A stretch of 15,173 nucleotides of DNA from Holophagaceae bacterium UBA706 (GTDB lineage: Bacteria > Acidobacteriota > Holophagae > Holophagales > Holophagaceae), in assembly GCA_002298155.1 (NCBI GenBank), contig DBME01000318.1, positions 5,945 through 21,117 of the forward strand. The letters run 5' to 3'. The notes below the pieces were generated by a model. The model was given only the letters and a program-made list of their open reading frames with translations, was not told the origin of the DNA and ran no database searches. A program made the position numbers and the translations under genes. Below are positions 7,476 to 14,817 of this stretch, one piece after another; positions within the stretch are counted from its first letter, which is position 1, and each line of letters begins with the position of its first letter.

Positions 7476-8756
7476 TCACCGCGCGATCCGCTTCTGGAGC
7501 TTCCCCAGCCACCAGCCGCCGCCGATCCACGCGGCGGACACGCCCAGGGCCGTGCCGGCCAGGGGCAGTGACATCGCCGCCAGGAGCTTCGGCGTCCAGG
7601 TGCCCAGCAGGTCCCCGGTGCGGTAGATGAAGGTGTCGATGAAGGGCTTGGACTTGTACTTCTCCTCGGGCCCCAGGGGGATGTAGAGGATCTCCCGGGC
7701 GGGCCGGTCCAGGGCGTAGTGCAGACCCCGGCGCAGCACCTGGAAGATCGCCAGGGCGCCGAAGGTGGGCACGGCCCAGAGCGCCCCGAAGCCGGCGAAG
7801 GTCAGCGCGGGCATGATGCATAGCACCGTGCGCAGACCCAGCCTGGTGATGAGGCGGCTGGACAGGAAGACCTGGGTGAACAGCGTCAGGACGTTCACCC
7901 ACAGGTCGATGCGGGCGAAGGCCGCGGTGCGCGCCGCCGTGCCGCTGAAGGTGCGCTCCACGATGGCGCCCTGCTCCATGTACAGGAAGGTGGAGGTGAT
8001 GGTGAAGAGGAGGATGTAGAGCCCGATGAGGGCCAGGTAGGGCGACCGGCAGAAGAGCCTGAGTCCCTCGAAGAGCCCGGGGCCGGGCTCCCTGGCCGTG
8101 CCGGCCCCGGCCCCCATGCCGAAGCGCCGGGCCAGGGTGAGCACGCATTGCACGGCCAGCTCCAGGCAGAGGATGGCCACCAGGAGGAGGGTCCCGGGTT
8201 CCAGCTTCCAGGCCCCGCGGGTGAGGGTCTCCGTCACCGCGGCCCCGGCGATGGCGCCCAGGGTCCCGCCCATGGCGATGAACCCGAAGAGCCGCTTGCC
8301 CTGATCCTCGGAGAGCCCGTCGGCCATGAAGGCCCAGAACACCGAGACCGCGAAGAGGTTGAAGACGCTCAGCCAGATGTAGAAGGCGTAGCCCAGCGCG
8401 GCCCCGCCATGGCGGGGCAGGAAGCGGAACAGGAGGTAGAACGCGGCCATGTTGGCGGCGCAGAACCGGTAGGCCAGGGGGATGAAGCGCCGCCGGGGGA
8501 ACCGGGACACCAGGGCCGCGAAGGCCGGGTTGGCCAGGAACATGAAGGCCATGGTACCGGTCATGAGCCAGGGGAGCTTGTCGGCGCCTTTGGCGATGCC
8601 GAAGGCCTCCCGCATGGGCCGCAGGAGGTAGTAGCCGAAGAGGAGCAGGAAGAAGTAGGCGGTGGAGAGGAACAGGACGGTCCCCTCCCCGGGGCGCACC
8701 ATCACGAGGCGGCCCAGGATCCGCGGGAACAGGGAGGGTCGGGGTGGGGCTTCCAT
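7476..8756 (-). CDS. ATP/ADP-translocase-like (NTP/NDP exchange family) membrane transporter
   Basis: A 426-residue polytopic membrane protein with about 11-12 hydrophobic helices (for example near 27-46, 63-83, 97-112, 121-145, 156-174, 187-207, 240-258, 284-300, 310-330, 393-412). The stretch RPAREILYIPLGPEEKYKSK (351-370), followed by PFIDTFIYRTGD, is typical of the nucleotide-transporter branch of the major facilitator superfamily found in many free-living bacteria, where the substrate is unknown. The ATG at 8756 is chosen; GAGG lies 4 nt upstream, and an in-frame TTG at 8771 has no ribosome site. It converges with the phosphodiesterase gene and is divergent from the Tat-SDR gene. A nucleotide-exchange role should not be assumed from family membership alone. 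Confidence 0.82.
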   Translation of the reverse strand: MEAPPRPSLFPRILGRLVMVRPGEGTVLFLSTAYFFLLLFGYYLLRPMREAFGIAKGADKLPWLMTGTMAFMFLANPAFAALVSRFPRRRFIPLAYRFCAANMAAFYLLFRFLPRHGGAALGYAFYIWLSVFNLFAVSVFWAFMADGLSEDQGKRLFGFIAMGGTLGAIAGAAVTETLTRGAWKLEPGTLLLVAILCLELAVQCVLTLARRFGMGAGAGTAREPGPGLFEGLRLFCRSPYLALIGLYILLFTITSTFLYMEQGAIVERTFSGTAARTAAFARIDLWVNVLTLFTQVFLSSRLITRLGLRTVLCIMPALTFAGFGALWAVPTFGALAIFQVLRRGLHYALDRPAREILYIPLGPEEKYKSKPFIDTFIYRTGDLLGTWTPKLLAAMSLPLAGTALGVSAAWIGGGWWLGKLQKRIAR

Positions 8757-8784
8757 GGGACCTCGGCGCAATTTGAGATGGACT

Positions 8785-8809
8785 ACTATATAGCTAAACG
8801 AGGTATAGT
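8785..8809. promoter_or_regulatory. Divergent promoter region with an ACTATA/TATAGT inverted repeat
   Basis: In the 86-bp AT-rich gap between the transporter and Tat-SDR genes, ACTATA (8785-8790) and TATAGT (8804-8809) form an inverted repeat with a 13-bp centre. Each arm reads TATAGT on one strand, a good -10 hexamer facing each gene, 28 bp and 33 bp from the respective start codons. Convincing -35 hexamers are lacking, so the repeat could alternatively be an operator. Confidence 0.4.
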
Positions 8810-8842
8810 CTTGGACGTTTACTGGGTAACCCGGGAGCAGCC

Positions 8843-9985
8843 ATGTCCGTGACTCGACGTACGTTCCTCAAGACCTCCGCCGCCGCCGCGGCCGCAGCCG
8901 CCCTGGGCCGGGCCGCCAATCCCGGCGCCGCCCCCGTGGAGAAGCCGCTTCCCAAGCCGCTGCGGATCCTCATCCTGGGCGGCACGGGCTACCTGGGACC
9001 CGCCACCATCGAGTGCGCCCTGGCCCGGGGCCACAAGGTCACCATGTTCAACCGGGGCAAGACGCGCCCGGACCTCTTCCCCACCGTGGAACGCCTCCAG
9101 GGGGACCGCGACCCCCTCAAGGGCGAGGGCCTCAAGGCCCTGGAGAAGGGCGAATGGGACGTGGTCATCGACAACTCCGCCTACTACCCCCGTCCCGTGT
9201 CGGCCTCCGCGACCCTCCTGGCGCCCCGGTGCAAGCAGTACATCATCATTTCCAGCATTTCGGCCTACAAGGAGCCCAACCCCGAGAACGGCACCGAGAA
9301 CGCGCCCCTGGCCACCCTCGCCGATCCCAAGGTGGAGGAGATGGGCAAGGAGTACCAGAATTACGGCGGGCTCAAGGCCCTGTGCGAGCAGGCCGCCCAG
9401 GCGGCCATGCCGGGCCGGGTGACGGTGGTGCGGCCCGGGTTCATCGTGGGACCCGACGATCCCTCGGGGCGCTTCACCTATTGGCCGGTGCGCATGGACC
9501 GGGGCGGGGAGATCGCCGTGCCCGGCGGTCAGGACGATCCCGTCCAGATCATCGACGTGCGGGACCTGGGAGCCTGGCTGGTGCGCTTGGCGGAGGACAG
9601 GACGACCGGCGTCTTCAACGCCACCGGTCCCGCCCGCAAGCTGCCCTGGGGCCGCCTGGTGGAGGCCTGCCAGAAGGCCACGCCCGCCAAGGGGACCCTC
9701 ACCTGGATTCCCGCGGAGTTCCTCGCCAAGCAGGAAGGGGCGGATTTCCCCATCTGGGCGCCCTTCACCGGGGAGACCAAAGGTTTCCACACCTGGAGCA
9801 ACGCCCGCGCCATCGCCGCCGGCCTGCGGTTCCGGCCGGTGGAGGACACGGCCCGGGACACCCTGGCCTGGTTCAAGACCCAGGAGAAGGCCGAAAAGGG
9901 CCGCACCCGCCTGGCCGGACCTTCGCCTGAAGGTGAAGCCAAGCTGCTGGCAGCCTGGAAGGCGGCCCAGGGTCAGAAGCCGTGA
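8843..9985 (+). CDS. Tat-exported NAD(P)-dependent epimerase/dehydratase-like protein (extended SDR)
   Basis: A 380-residue protein. It starts with a twin-arginine signal TRRTFLK (4-10), an alanine-only core and a likely cleavage near residues 24-30. The mature part is a Rossmann fold: GGTGYLG (46-52), FNRG after the second strand (69-72; the Arg suggests NADP preference), ISSISAY (137-142) with a candidate catalytic Ser, YGGLK (174-178) matching YxxxK, and RPGFIVGP (197-204). Cofactor would normally be bound before folded export through Tat, so a periplasmic oxidoreductase or epimerase is the expectation; the substrate is unknown. GGGAG at 8833-8837 precedes the ATG. argF follows after 60 bp on the same strand but has no obvious functional link. 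Confidence 0.86.
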   Translation: MSVTRRTFLKTSAAAAAAAALGRAANPGAAPVEKPLPKPLRILILGGTGYLGPATIECALARGHKVTMFNRGKTRPDLFPTVERLQGDRDPLKGEGLKALEKGEWDVVIDNSAYYPRPVSASATLLAPRCKQYIIISSISAYKEPNPENGTENAPLATLADPKVEEMGKEYQNYGGLKALCEQAAQAAMPGRVTVVRPGFIVGPDDPSGRFTYWPVRMDRGGEIAVPGGQDDPVQIIDVRDLGAWLVRLAEDRTTGVFNATGPARKLPWGRLVEACQKATPAKGTLTWIPAEFLAKQEGADFPIWAPFTGETKGFHTWSNARAIAAGLRFRPVEDTARDTLAWFKTQEKAEKGRTRLAGPSPEGEAKLLAAWKAAQGQKP

Positions 9986-10020
9986 TACCCTTTAACCAAG
10001 CGGGATAGTGTCCAAATCAA

Positions 10021-10032
10021 TCCCAATTGGGA
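10021..10032. promoter_or_regulatory. 12-bp perfect palindrome TCCCAATTGGGA before argF
   Basis: A perfect palindrome ends 1 bp before the argF ribosome site (AAGGAG, 10034-10039; spacing 6 nt to ATG 10046). With no loop it suits a DNA-binding dimer better than an RNA hairpin. It does not resemble the classical ArgR box. A -10-like GATAGT lies at 10004-10009, placing the palindrome near the expected transcription start. Confidence 0.35.
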
Positions 10033-10045
10033 AAAGGAGCCGATC

Positions 10046-11032
10046 ATGGCCGTCAACCTCAGAGGGCGGAGCCTTCTCACGCTCATGGACTTCTCAGTGG
10101 AAGAGGTCCGCTATCTCCTTGATCTCTCGCGGGATCTCAAGGCGAAAAAGCGCATGGGCATCTTCAACTACCTCCTGAAGGGCAAGAACATCGTCCTGCT
10201 CTTCGAAAAGGCGTCCACCCGCACGCGGTGCGCTTTCGAGGTCGCCGCCCTGGAAGAGGGCGCCCACGTCACCTTCCTGGACAGCAACAGCTCCCAGATG
10301 GGGAAAAAGGAATCCCTGGAGGACAGCGCCAAGGTCCTGGGCCGCTTCTTCGACGGCATCGAGTACCGGGGCTTCAAGCAGGAAGTGGTGGAGAACCTGG
10401 CGAAGTTCTCGGGCGTTCCCGTGTGGAACGGCCTCACGGACATCGACCACCCCACGCAGATCCTGGCGGACTTCCTCACCATCGAGGAGCACGTGGCCAA
10501 GCCCCTGAACAAGGTCAAGCTGGTCTTCGCCGGCGACATCCGCAACAACATGTCCTACGCCCTGATGTACGGCGCCGCCAAGACCGGCATGCACTTCGTG
10601 GGCCTGGGCCCCAAGGATCTGAACCCCAGCGCTGAGATCCTGGCCAAGGTGCGCGAGGTGGGCAAGCTCACCGGCGCCCGCATCGAGATCACCGACGACG
10701 TGAACGCCGTCGAGGGCGCGGACGTGATCTACACGGACGTGTGGGCCTCCATGGGCGAAGAGGACCAGATCCCCGAGCGGGTCCGCCTCCTCACCCCCTT
10801 CAAGGTCACCATGGACATGATCAAGCGCACGGCCAACCCGGACGTGATCTTCCTGCACTGCCTGCCCGCCTTCCATGACTTCGAGACCAAGCTGGCCAAG
10901 GACATGATGGACAAGGGCTACGACATCCGCGAAGTCACCGACGAGGTCTTCCGCAGCCACCACTGCAAGGCCTTCGACGAGGCCGAGAACCGCATGCACA
11001 CCATCAAGGCGGTCATGGTCGCAACCCTCTGA
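10046..11032 (+). CDS. argF: Ornithine carbamoyltransferase
   Basis: A 328-residue cytosolic enzyme that makes citrulline from ornithine and carbamoyl phosphate in arginine synthesis. It shows the carbamoyl-phosphate loop STRTR (57-61), HPTQ (135-138), DVWASMG (231-237, the ornithine SMG loop) and HCLPAFHD (271-278). The EVTDEVF (296-302) and [16 protein letters not shown]-terminus match the long E. coli ArgF/ArcB-type branch rather than the shorter Bacillus/archaeal type. A catabolic role (arcB) cannot be excluded from sequence, but no arcA or arcC is nearby. The start is fixed by AAGGAG 6 nt upstream. No other arginine gene is in the window. The terminator lies unusually far downstream (11197-11226). 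Confidence 0.97.
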   Translation: MAVNLRGRSLLTLMDFSVEEVRYLLDLSRDLKAKKRMGIFNYLLKGKNIVLLFEKASTRTRCAFEVAALEEGAHVTFLDSNSSQMGKKESLEDSAKVLGRFFDGIEYRGFKQEVVENLAKFSGVPVWNGLTDIDHPTQILADFLTIEEHVAKPLNKVKLVFAGDIRNNMSYALMYGAAKTGMHFVGLGPKDLNPSAEILAKVREVGKLTGARIEITDDVNAVEGADVIYTDVWASMGEEDQIPERVRLLTPFKVTMDMIKRTANPDVIFLHCLPAFHDFETKLAKDMMDKGYDIREVTDEVFRSHHCKAFDEAENRMHTIKAVMVATL

Positions 11033-11196
11033 AGATTCCGGGGAACCGGGACGGGGTCAGGCGCATTTTAAGAGGCGAGGGGGACATCCTCCAAGAGGAC
11101 CCCCCGCAGCCCGCTCCACCACCCCGAACCCCGCCCGAATGGCTCCCGGTCGGAAGGACAGGTGCTGGACCGCGACCGGAAGTGAAACCAAGCGTG
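11033..11196 (+). other. Structured gene-free 3' region of argF, possible small RNA
   Basis: No credible open reading frame. The 164 nt between the argF stop and the terminator can form a nested hairpin (GGGGG 11079-11083 with CCCCC 11100-11104, enclosing CCTC 11088-11091 with GAGG 11095-11098), and a second stem of CCGGTC (11146-11151) with GACCGG (11174-11179). It ends in a strong terminator. It could be a long 3' untranslated region or a 3'-derived small RNA. I recognise no known RNA family. Confidence 0.35.
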
Positions 11197-11226
11197 AGGC
11201 CCCCGTGGGAGCGGGGGCCTTTTTTT
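11197..11226 (+). terminator. Rho-independent terminator downstream of argF
   Basis: A perfect 9-bp stem AGGCCCCCG (11197-11205) with CGGGGGCCT (11212-11220), a 6-nt loop and a run of seven T residues (11220-11226). A textbook intrinsic terminator for argF or for a small RNA ending here. Confidence 0.93.
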
Positions 11227-11520
11227 ATGGTCTTTTTTCATTTTTGAGGGGCAATAGTTGCCCTGTCTGGTCGTATATATTTTTAAAAATCAACACTTAG
11301 CAATTAGGCAACCTAATTGAGACTGGGAATTCTTCTTGCATTTCGACGATTTCAGGGCATCGTAAGGCCACCTTACCACCGCTCTCTCAAGTAACTAGCG
11401 CATCCACAATCACCTAGGGGTGATTTCCGGAAAATCTGATCGGGATTTCCAAGGCGGAGCGCATTCCATCCCAAGTCTGCCGCCTTCTCCCAAAGGCGGA
11501 CCTTCCAACAAGGAGTCAGC
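11227..11520 (+). promoter_or_regulatory. AT-rich leader of the TonB receptor with a ladder of inverted repeats
   Basis: This 294-bp stretch holds no gene and is clearly richer in A+T than its surroundings. Perfect inverted repeats in order: GGGCAA-TAG-TTGCCC (11249-11263), ATTTTTAAAAAT (11279-11290), CAATTAGG-CAA-CCTAATTG (11301-11319), GTAAGG-CCA-CCTTAC (11362-11376), AATCACC-TAGG-GGTGATT (11408-11425), TTTCCGGAAA (11424-11433), and CCGCCTT/AAGGCGG (11480-11499). The third and fourth share the core AGGCMACCT. TTGCAT (11336-11341) and TTGAGA (11317-11322) are possible -35 elements, but no paired -10 stands out. The receptor promoter and its operators most likely lie here. Confidence 0.5.
11451..11499 (+). 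promoter_or_regulatory. Possible alternative-hairpin element in the TonB receptor 5' leader
   Basis: AAGGCGG occurs at 11451-11457 and again at 11493-11499. A single complementary CCGCCTT at 11480-11486 can pair with either copy, giving two mutually exclusive stems (loops of 22 and 6 nt). The downstream stem ends 10 nt before the ribosome site AAGGAG (11510-11515). It could modulate translation or stability, but short GC stems of this size arise by chance. Confidence 0.25.
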
Positions 11521-14500
11521 ATGTCCCACCGTAGTTCGCGGATCATTTCCTTCCTGGTGGCGGGAATCTGCTCGAGCGGCATCGTCATGGCCCAGCAGAG
11601 CTCCTCCACGCTCAAGGGTAGGGTCGTCGACGCAGGAACCGGCGCTGCCAAGGTCGGCGTCGTCATCACCGTGACGAACCCCACCACGGGCGTTACCCGT
11701 TCCACCCGCACCGATGACAGGGGCTTCTTCATCTTCACCTTCCTGCCGGTCGCCTCGTACCAGATCGTCTACAGCTACGAAGGCCAGACCTACAAGGCCA
11801 CCCGCGCCGCCGTGCTGGGCCAGGAAGTGGACGCCACCTTCAAGTGGCCCGTCACCACCGGCGCCACCGTCACCATCGTCAGCACCAGCGTCATGGCCCA
11901 GTCCGTGGACACGGCCACCGCCCAGATCGGCACGTCCATCACCGAGGAGACCCTCGCCAGCCTGCCCATGGCCACCCGCGACATCAACACCGCGGCCGTC
12001 CTGGCTCCCGGCGTCGCCATCGTCTCCGGCTCCAACGTCGACCCCACCAAGAAGTCCAGCTCCTACATCATGGCCGGTGAAGGCATGGGCCGCGGCACGA
12101 ACTACGCCGTGGACGGCTCCGACAACAACTCCACGGACGTGGGCGGCTATGTCCTGCCGGTGCCCTTCGACGCGGTGGCTGAACTCCAGGTCGTCACCAA
12201 CCAGTTCAAGGCCGAGTTCGGCCGCTCCAACCAGGGCTTCTTCAACGTCCTCACCAAGAGCGGCACGAACGACTTCGCCGGCATCGTGAGCGCCCAGTAC
12301 CAGAACCAGGCCATGCGCGCCCGCCGCACGGATGAAGGCACCAAGTCCGACGACAGCATGTTCACGCGTTCGGCTACGGTCTCCGGTCCCATCGTCAAGG
12401 ACCTGGCCTTCTTCATGGTCAGTGCGGAACAGGTGAATGGGCAGGCAGCGTCCTTCGACTTCACGGCCCGCCCCATCAGCATCGACCCCTCCCTGGCCGG
12501 CGCCCGCTACAACCTGACCAAGAAGAACGTCTACAGCAAGATCGACTTCAACCCCTCGAACCGCATCAACACCTCCTGGACGTACGGCTACTACCAGGAC
12601 GAGACCGCCAACCAGGCTTTCCCCCGCACGAGCTCCTACCACGGCAACGTGCTGGCCTCGGCGCTGGGCACCGGCCGGAACAAGACCTGGGCCGCGGGCG
12701 TCAAGATGACGTTCATGATCACGGACCGTCTGGTGTGGGAGAGCAACTTCCACCACTTCGACTATGCCAACACCATCCGTCCCACCCAGCCCGGCCCGGG
12801 CAACGGTTCGACCCTCGCGGTCATCGACGACTATCCGCCCTACTACGGCGGCAGCGACGTGGCCCGCACCGATCCACAGAACGTGGGCTACGGCGGCATC
12901 GACCCCAACTCCTACCAGGGCACGGGCATCAAGCGCACCCAGTGGAAGAACGACCTGAGCTGGATTTCCGGTGACCACAACATCCGCGGCGGCATGGACC
13001 TCAGCAAGAACACCTACACCGCCACCACCTGGTTCTATCCCGAAACCGGCGTCGGCCGCGTCTACGTTGGCCCCGGCGGCCCGAACGCCCCCATCAACTA
13101 CGGCACCGCCTTCAATAACATCCTGAACGCCGACCAGAACGTCTACACGGCCCGCTTCGTGGTGGACGGCTACACGCCGGCGAACGACTTCAACACCTAC
13201 GCCTTCTACGTCCAGGACGAATGGACGGTCAATCCCAAGCTGACCCTCTACGGCGGCATCCGCCTCGACTGGGATACCCAGCTCGACTACCTCGAGAAGT
13301 ACGACACGATGTACGCCCAGATCCGGGCCAATACCTTGGCTGCCAGCGAAACTGCGGATCCCTCGTGGAACACGGGCAAGGCCCCTCGCGGCAAGAAGTA
13401 CGTCTCCCCCCGCTTCCAGCTGACCTACAGGCCCAATGGTGACGACAACTTCGCCATCAAGTTCGGCGCTGGCCAGTTCGTGGCCCAGGTCATCGACAAT
13501 GTCACCGGCTTCAGCCGCGGCCTCGCCTCCAAGTCCAACGGCATGCCGGCGCGCGCCAACAACGCCGCCGCGTGGGCCTATGCGGGCATGGGCGCCCCCC
13601 CGAGCTACGTCGCCAACAGCTTCCTGGCGGGCAGCACCATCGGCCACGTGAACGGCCACGCCATCGTCCTTCCCTCCGACCTGACGCCCTACAACTATGC
13701 CAACAACGTCGGCGGTCTCCGCGACTACTTCACGCAGACGGTCAACAGCTGGCTGACCACCGCCACCGCTGATTCGGACGGCAAGAGCCTTCTGGAAAGC
13801 GATTTCCAGTATCCCCAGACGACCACCGTCAACTTCGGCGTGTCCTACCGCTTCTCCGAGGCGCAGGCCGTCGAGGCGAACATCCTCTACTCCCGGAGCA
13901 AGCACCTCACGGCCAACATCGGCCTGGACGGCGCGGGTCCCAAGACCGAGGAATACGATTCGAACGGCGATGGCATCGGCGATTCGATCTTCTACTCCAA
14001 CCAGCAGTCCTCCAGCCTCCAGCTCCAGATCAAGTACACCTACCAGGTCGCCAACACGAGCGTTCTCGCGACCCTGGTGATCAAGGACCAGAAGGCTTCG
14101 GAAGGCGGCGCGGCGGGTGCGTTCGACGGTCAGGGCGCCACGGGCGGCCTCTACGGTGAAGGCGCGCGGTACGGCTTCCAGGAAAACCCCCTGCGTCGCA
14201 GCGCCGGGACCGAGCGGTTCGAAGGTTCGTTCAACATCAACCACAAGTTCTCGTGGGGCACCAACCTCTCCCTCCTGGGCCAGTGGCACAGCGGGCGGGC
14301 CTATGACGTGACGGCCGGTTCCACCGCCGACACCTACACCCCCTTCGTCGTCCTGGGCCATGAGGAAGGCATGTGGGCGCTCAACCTCGACATGCGGATC
14401 GCGCAGAAGTTCAGCCTGGGCCACAAGACCTCGATCGAACCCTTCGTCGCCATCACGAACGTCCTGAACAACTACGACTACGGGGCAAACTACGACGGTC

Positions 14501-14616
14501 AGAAGTATCTCGACCTCGGCCAGACGGAACTCAACGACCACTTCGGCCAGCGTTTCGCCAGCTTCCAGGCCAACGCGCCGCGCACCGGCGTGGTGGGCTG
14601 CAAGATCACCTTCTAG
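11521..14616 (+). CDS. Oar-like TonB-dependent outer-membrane receptor
   Basis: A 1031-residue outer-membrane beta-barrel protein expected to import a large or scarce substrate using TonB energy, or to act like the Myxococcus Oar adhesin. Order of parts: signal peptide with likely cleavage after VMA (residue 24); a carboxypeptidase-regulatory-like beta-sandwich at about 30-110; a plug at about 120-250 with YAVDGSDNN and the NQGFFNVLTKSGTND plug-to-barrel junction; a long barrel with many aromatic-alternating strands, ending ...KITF with a terminal Phe as outer-membrane proteins have. A DSNGDGIGD calcium-loop-like motif lies at 813-821. No TonB box is obvious. AAGGAG at 11510-11515 fixes the ATG. 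It is a single-gene unit bounded by a regulatory leader and a strong terminator. No SusD-like or other transport partner is in the window; the ligand is unknown. Confidence 0.94.
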   Translation: MSHRSSRIISFLVAGICSSGIVMAQQSSSTLKGRVVDAGTGAAKVGVVITVTNPTTGVTRSTRTDDRGFFIFTFLPVASYQIVYSYEGQTYKATRAAVLGQEVDATFKWPVTTGATVTIVSTSVMAQSVDTATAQIGTSITEETLASLPMATRDINTAAVLAPGVAIVSGSNVDPTKKSSSYIMAGEGMGRGTNYAVDGSDNNSTDVGGYVLPVPFDAVAELQVVTNQFKAEFGRSNQGFFNVLTKSGTNDFAGIVSAQYQNQAMRARRTDEGTKSDDSMFTRSATVSGPIVKDLAFFMVSAEQVNGQAASFDFTARPISIDPSLAGARYNLTKKNVYSKIDFNPSNRINTSWTYGYYQDETANQAFPRTSSYHGNVLASALGTGRNKTWAAGVKMTFMITDRLVWESNFHHFDYANTIRPTQPGPGNGSTLAVIDDYPPYYGGSDVARTDPQNVGYGGIDPNSYQGTGIKRTQWKNDLSWISGDHNIRGGMDLSKNTYTATTWFYPETGVGRVYVGPGGPNAPINYGTAFNNILNADQNVYTARFVVDGYTPANDFNTYAFYVQDEWTVNPKLTLYGGIRLDWDTQLDYLEKYDTMYAQIRANTLAASETADPSWNTGKAPRGKKYVSPRFQLTYRPNGDDNFAIKFGAGQFVAQVIDNVTGFSRGLASKSNGMPARANNAAAWAYAGMGAPPSYVANSFLAGSTIGHVNGHAIVLPSDLTPYNYANNVGGLRDYFTQTVNSWLTTATADSDGKSLLESDFQYPQTTTVNFGVSYRFSEAQAVEANILYSRSKHLTANIGLDGAGPKTEEYDSNGDGIGDSIFYSNQQSSSLQLQIKYTYQVANTSVLATLVIKDQKASEGGAAGAFDGQGATGGLYGEGARYGFQENPLRRSAGTERFEGSFNINHKFSWGTNLSLLGQWHSGRAYDVTAGSTADTYTPFVVLGHEEGMWALNLDMRIAQKFSLGHKTSIEPFVAITNVLNNYDYGANYDGQKYLDLGQTELNDHFGQRFASFQANAPRTGVVGCKITF

Positions 14617-14628
14617 TTTCCACGGGGC

Positions 14629-14640
14629 GCCCGTACGGGC
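14629..14640. repeat. 12-bp palindrome GCCCGTACGGGC after the TonB receptor
   Basis: A perfect palindrome 13 bp past the receptor stop and 15 bp before the terminator stem. It may form part of the 3' end structure. Confidence 0.3.
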
Positions 14641-14655
14641 TCTGACCTGAAGCAC

Positions 14656-14691
14656 CGATCCCCAGGGGTTGAACCCTGGGGATCGTTCTGT
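14656..14691 (+). terminator. Strong hairpin terminator after the TonB receptor
   Basis: A perfect 12-bp stem (14656-14667 with 14674-14685) around a 6-nt GTTGAA loop, followed by the imperfect T-rich TTCTGT. The stem is very stable and well placed 40 bp after the stop, but the T tract is short. Confidence 0.8.
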
Positions 14692-14817
14692 ACGAAGGGC
14701 TCGTAAGACCCCATCAGGGCCACCATGGGGCTTATGGACCGGCCACCTGCCTTGCGGGGTGCACCCACCTCGAACTGCGGCAGCTACCTTGTCCTAGACC
14801 CTGCTGGGGTCACTAGG
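14691..14817. other. Hairpin-rich gap between two convergent genes
   Basis: No gene is seen. Inverted repeats include TACGA/TCGTA (14691-14705), a bulged stem AAG-A-CCCCAT with ATGGGGCTT (14705-14733), the palindrome GGGTGCACCC (14757-14766), and CCTAG/CTAGG enclosing ACCC/GGGT (14793-14817), which covers the minus-strand stop codon. The 14705-14733 stem could end minus-strand transcription, although it lacks a T tract. Confidence 0.35.

Noticed and set aside
10004..10032. ArgR box before argF
   Set aside because: The palindrome there lacks the TGAAT/ATTCA half-sites of the classical arginine operator.
11140..11200. Signal recognition particle RNA-like GGAA segments (GGTCGGAAGGAC, GACCGGAAG)
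   Set aside because: The flanking pairing and the conserved asymmetric loop of SRP helix 8 are not present; resemblance is limited to short GGAA-containing strings.
11410..14655. A 1081-codon open frame antisense to the TonB receptor
   Set aside because: Its translation is low-complexity Val/Gly/Asp/Ala/Arg-rich with no domain, and it mirrors the codon bias of the real receptor gene. It is a shadow frame.
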